Positions 55,780-64,000 of a DNA stretch of 64,000 nucleotides are shown in pieces (position 1 is the first letter of the stretch; every line of letters starts with the position of its first letter). The translations under genes were made by a program, and so were the position numbers. The stretch is from the NCBI GenBank assembly GCA_019096195.1, contig JAGTXK010000103.1:372001-436000 (forward strand), in the 5' to 3' direction. The notes under the pieces are model-generated. The model saw only the letters and a program-made list of their open reading frames with translations. It was not told the origin of the DNA and ran no database searches. Source of the DNA: Boletus sp. NGJ. Lineage: Eukaryota > Basidiomycota > Agaricomycetes > Boletales > Boletaceae.

Positions 55780-56265
55780 AAAGGGGTGGTGTGGTTATAG
55801 ACGTTGTCCAGCGTAGCGACGCCAGTGGGACTCGAAAGGAGGCAATGATATCTGGACCAAATGTATTAAACACGACTGCCAGTGTGCGTGTCCAGCAGAA
55901 AAGAGGGAAGGTACGATTTGGGTGTATGCAGATACAAATCGTAGAGGCTACAGACAGGGCTGCGCGTATGAGGAAGAGAGAAGCGAGATAGATACCGAGT
56001 GTGTCAAAGGAGCGCTGTCACAGGTCGACGTGTGGTCATGTCTCAGTCCTTGAACGAATCCGAGCAGAAGTGCAAGAAAAAAAGAGAAAGCGAGGGGGCG
56101 TTGAGATACCGTACTACGGAAGTCCCGCGGGTCCTGGAAACACGCCCGCAAGGCGTGACATAAATGAAATCTTCCCATTCGATCGACTCGATCGAGAACG
56201 CACGTCTAAGAGCAGTTGAATCGTCGAGGCGACGGGATTTGGGGGGGGGGGGGTCAGACGTGGAC
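55780..56265. other. Intergenic with poly-G tract
   Basis: No gene recognised. A run of 13 G lies at 56241-56253. Confidence 0.4.
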
Positions 56266-56602
56266 TCACACAACGAAAAAGATGGCCGAGGTTGCGACCG
56301 CGGTGCTGAACAGCAGCGCGTGGACGCTGCTCAGATGGTGTGACGCGCTATTGCTTTGAACGAGCGGTGTGGCGGTGGACGTCTAGGTTAGGAGTGCGTG
56401 AGTGTTGTCCTGTGCAATGGCACGCGTGAATACGTACGCTGTCCGCGGTAATCAGACCATCGACGACAGGAGTCGGAACCGCGTCGCTGACTGCATTACC
56501 AGAAGCAGACAGAGACGCGTCCAATACTTGCAAGTCCGGCCTTCCAAACTGTGGTACGGCAGAAACTGAACAAGGTAAAAACGTCGTCGAGATGAGGAAT
56601 AT
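56266..56602 (-). CDS. Possible small secreted or GPI-anchored protein (5' end unresolved)
   Basis: Two exons can be joined: 56602-56438 and 56382-56266 (donor GTACGT, acceptor CTAG, phase 0). They read IFLISTTFLPCSVSA, a signal-peptide-like start, then VPQFGRPDLQVLDASLSASG, VDGLITADS|TSTATPLVQS and a hydrophobic tail LLFSTAVATSAIFFVV before the stop. This is the layout of a GPI-attachment signal. An upstream exon (LPLVALLCT, ending ~56650) fits in phase but has no ATG, so the start is unknown. No family recognised. Confidence 0.4.
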
Positions 56603-57139
56603 CTGCCAGTGTCAGACTAGCAGAATCGCTGAGTTGCCTGACGTCATCACGGTGCACAACAAGGCGACGAGTGGAAGAGGATCATCTTCACGGTTTTGCG
56701 GTGTCCGGCGAGTGAAGGGGGAGGGCCAGCTTTGAGGGCGGCGAGAAGTGGAGAAAACGTCGGGATACGAAGCGAGACTTGATCGACGGTCGGTCACACA
56801 CACAGGTGGAGCGAGCTGGAGAGACACTCGGATTGCGGGACCGTTTTATACGCGCTGCTGCACGGGCTTTTAGTATACAAGGAGCAGCATATAAGGAATA
56901 GAGCGCAGTCAGCGCGCAACGAGAAGAGTGATTAAATAAAGATAGAATGAGGGGATCGAGAGGGTTTATGAGAGAACTCGCCGATCCGGACCACCGTGAG
57001 GCTGGGACAAGGAAAGAGAGCCGGGGGTAGTACGTACTTAGGAAGAATCTAAATTCAGACTCCGGGTGACGGCTGACATACCTCCTGTCTCACTCTTCCT
57101 GAACATTCGCTACACGGTCAGGAGCATATCTCAATGCTG

Positions 57140-57560
57140 TTTAAATGTAAACGTTCCGGTGGCAAACAGCAGGAACTGCCCCAGAATTCTACTCCCGGTA
57201 GAGGGCGACTACGAGAAGAACACCAACACCAATGGCAAGATCAGCTTCACCACTTGAGGGAACTAATATTAAATAATTCTGCTCATTGCAAATGATGCAC
57301 AGTCATGGACCCTCAATTGCACCAGGGCTCTACCACTGGTGAGGGTGAGGTCAACCACGAAAACATTAAAGACAACATCAACAGTAATGATCTTGTTCGC
57401 TATTTGAGGGAATCGACACTAATTCTGCTCATCACAAAGAATGCAAAGTCACACACCCTCAGCCCCAGAGCTCTGCCCATGGCAAGGTTGACTACAAGAA
57501 AATCGAGGACAACATCAAGAATAAGCTTTGCCTTTGGAGGGAACCTTTTCAACACCGCCA
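57140..57560 (+). repeat. Diverged ~130-bp direct repeats
   Basis: Two to three diverged copies share CTCTACCACTGGTGAGGGTG / GCTCTGCCCATGGCAAGGTT and ACAACATCAACAGTAATGAT / ACAACATCAAGAATAAGC. Each ends near TTGAGGGAA. Translated units resemble each other (GEVNHENIKDNI and GKVDYKKIEDNI) but sit in different frames, so no gene is called. Confidence 0.5.
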
Positions 57561-57759
57561 TCCCAACGATTCTTGTCCTATTATTCTGATGCTTGTTGTG
57601 GAATGAGCCCATGTGGTCACAATCCCCCGTAGCATACGGTGAGCCTGCTTGCAAAAGGCCCAACATGTATGGCTGATCCCGTGGTGGGCCTGAGATATAT
57701 GAGGCCCATGAGACACGGTTGGGCCCAGCTGAGATGGACATACATAGGATATGGAAGGG

Positions 57760-58720
57760 CCTGGAAAGGGTGAATAAATGAAGTGTCGATATAAATAAAA
57801 GGGCCTCGAGTGGGGTGAGTGTGACCGACATCGATGGATACGAGGGGCACCGAATGGGGTGGGTGTTACTGAGTGCCGATGAATACGAGGGGACTGCACG
57901 GGGTAGGCATCACTCACCTCAATTCACAAGAGGGGACTGGACAGGGTGGGTGTGACGGAATGCCGTGGCATACAAGGGCACTGGACAGGGTAGGAATTGC
58001 TCATCTCAATGGATATGAAGGGGCCGAGCAGTGTGAATGTGAGCAACTGCCGATGTATATGAGTACACTGAGCAGGGTGGGTATCACTTACCTTGATGTA
58101 TATGGGGGGACTGTGCAGGGTGAGTGGGACTGACTGCCGATGCATATGAGGGGACCGGACAGGGTAGGCATTGTCTAACTTGATGCATACAGGGGGACCG
58201 AGCAGTGTGAGTGTGGCTGACTGCCGATGCACACGAGTACACCGGGCAGGGTGGGTATCACTTTCCTCAATGTATACAGGGGGACCGTGCAGGGTGAGTG
58301 GGTCTGACTGCTGATTCATATGAGGGCACCGGACAGGGTAGGCATCGTCTAACTTGATGCATACGGGGGGACCATGCAGTGTGAGTGTGACCGACTACCG
58401 ATGCACACAAGTACACTGAGCAGGGTGGGTATCACCTGCCTTGATGTATACAGGGGGACTGTGCAGGGTGAGTGGGACTGACTGCCGATGTATACGAGGG
58501 CACCGGACAGGGTAGGCATCATCTACCTTGATGTATATGGGGGACCGAGCAGTGTGAGTGTGGCTGACTGTATACGGAGGGACCATGTAGGGTGAGTGTG
58601 GCCAAGTGCTAATGCATATGGAGGCACCGAGCAGAGTAGACATCGCTTACAGTGATGTATACGGGGGGACTGAACAGTGTGAGTGTGACTGAGCACCGAT
58701 GCATATGATGGCACCGGACA
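57760..58720. repeat. Minisatellite, ~43-44-bp unit with ~173-bp higher-order period
   Basis: About 22 diverged units of the form GATGCATACAGGGGGACCG + GCAGGGTGAGTG + TGACTGCC. Every fourth unit matches best: the 'ACCGGACAGGGTAGGCAT' unit recurs near 58152, 58325 and 58498. Neither 43/44 nor 173 is a multiple of 3, so the long minus-strand frames through the array (repeating HRQS, LTL and GPP) are by-products. Confidence 0.85.
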
Positions 58721-60103
58721 GGCTGGGTGAAAGGAACTTGCAATGAACAGAAGAAAGAAACCTAGACCCAATATCTGAGGCGTTGCTAACCAAAGCAATA
58801 TGCGACAGAGAGAAGGGCAATTTCAAGGCTAAGCGAAACATGGTACTCTACCGGCTACTTATATACTACTGATAGTGGTGCACGGACCATGCTGTGCTGT
58901 GATGTCGTGGGTACTGGGTATGACATCACAGGAACGGGAAAGTGTTAGTGTCCAATAGCAAAAAGGAGAAATGATGGAATGAGATGCATGTGGTATACGC
59001 ATGTAAGTGAAATGTAGTCCGGAGCGCTCTAGGCGTGGCTACGTATGATATATTGAAGGGAAACTGATAAATAGGAGGCGAGGCGAAAGGGGAAATCTAA
59101 GTAGAGGGCTTCCGGAGGGTTCTGGGGGTGGTTCTGGTCGGAATGCTCGGGATACTTGGAATGCTCAGGGGTCAGAGTGTTCGGAATATGTATCCTGATA
59201 AATAACTTGGTGATCTAGCGTGGCTTGATCAGTACTTGGGGCGGTATGCGATGGATGATCTACGGCATGAGCCAGGGATCGGGGATCAAGCGGGGGAGTC
59301 AAGGATCTGGAGGCGAACTCCTGATTAGTACTTGTGTAGTGTACCAAGTGCTGCTTCAGGTATGTCTACGGGTCTTGTGTGGATACCGAGTGCTGCTTCA
59401 GATATGTCCACAGGGTGTGGCAGTTTAGAGGCATGCAGGCCTATGCTTGTGGCGATGAACACCGGGGTTAGCCGTGGGGCTACTTGGTGTTGTAGTGTGA
59501 CAGGTACAACGAGGGTACTACCAATGAAGGTGTATGTAGGTGTAGTCGATGGTGTGGTGTATTGTATGAGGGAGGATATGACAAGTAACTACTCTAGGTG
59601 TATGCGAGGTGAGGCTAGGGTGGAGTTTGGTTGGTGTAGGTGAAGGTATCGTCTGTAGGTAGTGCAGGAGTGTAGTGGGGGTGGTGATAAATAGTAGGTA
59701 TCAATAGTGATTGTTTCACTGGGCCTCATGTACCGGGCTGCATATGATGGTCCCAAGCTGAGTGGGTGGGACCGACGGCTGTGTAGGTCTTGATAATATG
59801 CTAAGGGCTCTGAGTAATGTGAGCGAGTGAGACTGAGACCTCTTTCACATATGATTTATATAGTATCTATGTCATTTTATACATGCTGCTTTTGGATATA
59901 ATCTAACATGTCTAACAACCTAACCTGGGTCTGGAAAAGTTCCATCCTCCACCATGAAGCTTGAATGAATGACTCCATGGCCATTTCCATCCCCACCTGA
60001 GCTAGTGGATGTTCGATTGGACAATGCCAAACTCTCATTGACCCCTGCACCATGCTATCGACCATAGCAGCATTTGCAAACACTGCAGATCTCATCAGAG
60101 TTT
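58721..60103. other. Degenerate repeat-rich intergenic region
   Basis: No gene. It holds a short direct repeat (CAAGTGCTGCTTCAGGTATG near 59347 and a close copy near 59387) and GT/GA-rich stretches. A minus-strand open frame at 60095-59877 (ESFIQASWWRMELFQTQV) may be a leftover of a transposable element protein, but it cannot be assigned. Confidence 0.4.
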
Positions 60104-63100
60104 TGTTGTATTATTTTCATATGGACTACGGTACAAACAGACTCGGTTAGATCCGTATTACAAAATCATGTAGATAACCTTCATCTCGATGTGACTCTAC
60201 ACCTCAGTCACTGACTCTATCCAGTACTGAGGTGAGATCCATCTATCATTACTTTACACCTTGTACTCATATATTATAGTGTACTTCTATAGGTGTGGAA
60301 TACACTAGTCACTGACTCTATCCAGTACTGAGTGTACTTCTACAGATTATGAGCCCCATGCTCTAATCGTGAGAAAAACTCATAAACGATGTGCATATAT
60401 TCACCATAATGAGTACTACAACATCTGAGGAGATTAAGCTGCCCAAGCTTGACACGTCCGGTAAGGAGTGGGCCATTTGGAAGGTCCAACTCCAGGTGGT
60501 TGTAGCCAGTCAAGGACTTAGTGGGTACCTCAACGGCACGAAACCCATAGATCCAGCAGTTGGAAAACCGAGCGGATGGATGACAACAACTCCGGATGAG
60601 GTGAAAGTGGTCATGGAATATATCAAGGACCTGACAACATGGGTCAAGAAGGATGCTAAAGTCCAACATATCATCGCCAATACGCTCCCTAACTCCCTTT
60701 TCATTTGACTGGTCAACAAGACAAGTGCTTCTGAATACTTCACAAGATTGAGCGCTCTCTTTGAACAGCGCTCTATTGTAGTCGGTGCAGAGATGCGTCG
60801 ACAGTTAGGCGAGCTGAAACTGAAGGACGGTGGGGACACACGTGCGCATATTGACAAAATTATTGCAATGCGCGAAGAGCTTGCATCGATCAGACGGCCA
60901 GTGTCTGATGACAACCTCTTTAACATCATATATGTGTCACTCCCTCGTTCCTACAACCCTGGCTTAGCATCACTTTCGTCTACCATGCGCCTACAGCAAA
61001 AGACCATTACTCCTGATGACCTGATGGATATTGTCTTGGAAGAGTATGACAGACTCACTCTTCAAGATGGCGGCAAATCCAAAGGCAAAAGTTTGTCACT
61101 GGAAGATTCTGTTTTTGGAGTGGATGTGTCTAAGCGAAAAGGATCTCATCAGAAATTCCTTGGTTCCTGTAACAACTGTGGTTGGACTGGGCACAAAATT
61201 GGCAATTGCTGGAAGGAAGGTGGTGGAAAGGCTGGGCAAGCCCCCAAAGGATGGAAACCTCGCAGAAAGAAATCTAAAGACAAAGACTCAAAGAATGGGA
61301 AAGGTTCTACCTTAGCGCATGCAGCAGATCAGCCTTGTGCAGTGGTCCAGCCCGGCTGCATGTGGCTCGCCTCCCTGGACATTGTTCACAACAGTAAAGC
61401 TTCTCTTGCACACATAGACACAGCGAGTGTTCCCAAGTTATACAACAGTGGAGCATTGCAACACCTTTCTCCTTCATGCAAACATTTTGTCAACTTCATT
61501 TCCATTCCACCTAAGCCTGTTGCACTGGATAACAATGTGACATGTTCCTGTATAATCAACCCTGTTTGATTATAGGACTAGCAGGACTTGAGGGGAAAAT
61601 ACCTCCAGAGGCCCAATGATTCCTCCGACTGGGGACTGCTGCTAGCTTTAGGAGCGGGTAACAGCAATGAAGCTGCACAAGTGTGCAGTGATGAGGAAGA
61701 TGATCACTAGCACAAGGGTGATCACCTCCAGAGTGGGAGTGAGGCTTCTGAGGTGAAGTGGAACCGGTAGCAGGAGAAGCTAGTAGATTACATGGGAAGG
61801 AGTGTAGATCTAGGTTAGAGTTACATGAAGAGCCCGTGCCCCTTTATATAGGCCATGCCCATCTAGGGCAGGCTTCGTATCGTATATGGTAATCGTAAGT
61901 CGCAGACTAAAGATTACCATAAAGGGATCTAAGCATCAGTCAAATGGAGATTTGGAATACTAAGCTGTGTGCAAGAGAACACAGCCGAAGAGGCAATGTC
62001 TATGATTGAGTCAGAAAGAGATGAAAGGCATGTATCAATGAAATAGAAAGGCAGTGTCCAAACTAAACAGGTAACTTCCTAGAAAGGGAGTTCCTGATGG
62101 GGCAATGCCTAAGTTGGTGTTGCAGGGGAATCCCTGGTCTGAGTTGAAGAACAAGTCGTCCCATAGTCCTATGGGGGGTGAAGAAAGAGGAAAAGATGTA
62201 CTCCCTTCAGTAACTGTAATAAAGCCTATCCGAGGAGCTGACAATGGCACTTTTAACACAATTGGGAAAGGCGACTTACCTATATATCTTCCAAATGGAT
62301 CCTCTCAAACTCACATCCTCTTGAAAGACATGTTATATGCACCAAGCATGCATGTTACCCTGGTATCTATTGGTCGTCTTACCCAAGCGGGATGTCGTGT
62401 GGTCTTCAATGGACCCACCTGTCAGATCTTTGATGCACATAAAAAGCTTCTTGGGGAAGTTAGCATCACGAATGGTCTGTATTGTACACAACACACATAC
62501 CAAATCCTGACCGCAGCGGTCATGAAAGATGAAGAACAGGTTACCATGGAAGACCTCCATGCCCATTTATCGCACATTGGTATTTCCACCATTCATGAAA
62601 TGCTGTCAAAAGGGATGATCTTGGGCATCACATTACATCTGGACCACACTGATATGGGCCAATGCGTTGCTTGTGAATACAGAAAAGCAGTATGCAAACC
62701 TATCGGTACCACTCGTGAGCCTACCCATACAATGGCACTTGGTGACGAAATACATACCAACGTATGGGGCCCATCCCCTGTCCAAACACCTGGAAAATGG
62801 AGCTACTATTGCTCATTTACAGATGACCATACCCGCTATACACATGTCAGTCTATTATTTGTGAAATCAGACATGTTTTTCGCTTACCTGGAGTTCAAGT
62901 CTTGGCTGAAGATGCAACATGGCATCTCTGTCAAACAGCTTTGTTCTGACCATGGGGGGGAGTACCTATCCAATGAATTTTCTTGTCACTTGAATTGCAG
63001 CGGGACAGAACAAAAACTTACCACCCATGACACACCTCAACATAATGGCATTGCGGAATGACTGAACCGAACCCTAGTGGAACGCATACGCACTATCTTG

Positions 63101-64000
63101 CATGCAAGTGGACTACTAAAGATGCTGTGAGGAGAAGCTCTTTTACACGTTGTGTGGGTTAAAAACAGATCAGCGACTCAAGTGCTAGATGGCAAAACAC
63201 CGTACGAAATGCTATACAGAAAGAAACCTCACCTTAGGGACTTGCCAGTCTGGGGTTCAAAGTGCTGGGTCCTGGACCGCTCTGGATCAAAGCTGGATGA
63301 CCGCGCTATTGAAGGTCACTGGGTAGGATATGACTTCGGAATCAACGGCGCACCGAATCTACTTGCCAGATTGACACGCAGTTGTTATTGAGCGCAATGT
63401 CACCTTCAAACGCCACGATAAATTTTCGTCAATTCATTTCGAAAATCCTAGCGACAACGATCAGCGCATGTCACCTGCCAAGTCCAAACCTGATGCACCT
63501 GTCCCTGTCCAAGCCCCCACACCCACACTCGAGAAACGACCTGTCGACCATCTGGGTGACGATTTCGAGAGTTCAAATCCAGACAGCAAGCAACTGCGAC
63601 GCTCAAGTCGTCAGCGCTTTGACTCGATGTACATCCGCATGTTGCGAGGCGGAGAGGGGACTCACGACGGATGAACGGACAACCAAGTCTTGCCTAAAGG
63701 GATGCACATAGTCGAGGGCGCAGTTGAACATGCCTCAACGGCATGCGAATTCAATGACTCAGGAGCAGTGTTTGCACTGCTGACTGGAAGTGCGGATGCA
63801 GAAGGACTCGAACCGGCGACTATTGATGAAGCCAAAAAGCGACCTGATTGGCCCAAGTGGGAAGAAGCGATCAACGCTGAATTGAAAAGTCTTGACGACG
63901 CACACACCTGGAATGTTGTTGAACGTCCCCGAAACACCAACGTTGTAAGCTGCAAATGGGTCTTCAAGATAAAGAAGAACTCAGCGGGCGAAATCGACAA
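60104..64000 (+). mobile_element. Ty1/copia retrotransposon fossil (broken, extends past the window)
   Basis: Likely 5' LTR 60104-60343 (TG...CA, ~240 bp, with two copies of CACTGACTCTATCCAGTACT). A primer-binding site near 60347-60363 (TTATGAGCCCCATGCTC) is complementary to the anticodon half of initiator Met-tRNA, a priming mode known for Copia elements. Order of parts: Gag-like region with a CCHC zinc knuckle (CNNCGWTGHKIGNC near 61170), protease/GAG-pre-integrase region, integrase, then the start of reverse transcriptase at the window edge, which is Copia order. The coding part carries several breaks and one large insertion. The 3' part and second LTR lie outside, so age cannot be measured. 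It appears old but still recognisable. Confidence 0.85.
61571..62215. repeat. ~0.65-kb insertion inside the copia fossil
   Basis: Between the protease region and the following coding region lies ~650 bp without Copia similarity. It holds TTTATATAGG near 61842 and direct TGGTAATCGTAAG / GATTACCATA pieces. It resembles a promoter-bearing LTR-type fragment of another element. Family and exact ends are uncertain. Confidence 0.45.

Noticed and set aside
57924-58319. 131-residue minus-strand frame with repeated HRQS..LTL units
   Set aside because: Produced by the 43/44-bp minisatellite, whose period is not a multiple of three; the frame is not kept along the array.

Overview
The window is nuclear DNA of a filamentous basidiomycete, most likely an Agaricomycete. 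The genes carry many short introns (about 50-60 nt). The gene set is fungal: Gti1/Pac2 (WOPR) regulators, an F-box/LRR protein, VPS3844, Rna14, Hrp1, SNO1, Ist2, MCH1-type and sugar transporters, a GH85 ENGase and a secreted serine carboxypeptidase. The repeats (RecQ-like helicase fragments, Tad-type LINE RNase H fragments, Ty1/copia) also fit that group. All gene models were read by eye from splice signals and family motifs; no search was run.

Layout. 0.5-22 kb is a gene-rich block: F-box protein (+), VPS3844-type membrane protein (-), TFIIA large subunit TOA1 (+), two tandem WOPR regulators (-,-), a small mitochondrial-like ORF (+), cysteinyl-tRNA synthetase (+), free methionine-R-sulfoxide reductase (-), a LysM protein (+) and the 5' half of Sec61 alpha (+). 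Sec61 alpha stops where a repeat block begins. 22.2-31.2 kb is that block: an old CpG-depleted terminus, a 100-bp tandem array, then a giant inverted repeat (23.92-30.24 kb, centred at 27001/27002). Its arms carry nested hairpins, a RecQ-helicase fragment and a LINE RNase H fragment. Next to it lies an LTR-like fossil fragment containing a complete hammerhead ribozyme fold (30535-30611), followed by AT-rich 61-bp repeats.

31.4-56.6 kb is a second gene block: Ist2/anoctamin (+), GH85 ENGase (-) divergent from Rna14 (+), a zinc-finger-like protein (-), a MITE, a sugar transporter (+), an MCH1-like transporter (+), Hrp1 (-), Sno1/PdxT (+), serine carboxypeptidase (+) and a possible small secreted protein (-). 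57.1-60.1 kb is minisatellite and degenerate repeats. 60.1-64 kb is a broken Ty1/copia fossil that runs off the window.

Functional links: Rna14 and Hrp1 both belong to the mRNA 3'-end cleavage factor I machinery. The two WOPR genes are a tandem duplication with diverged intron content. The most unusual signals are the hammerhead ribozyme, the giant palindrome with its nested hairpins, four introns with identical GC donors (GCAAGT), two microexons (10 and 8 nt), and a CTAG/UAG cluster in the long intron of the Hrp1 gene.
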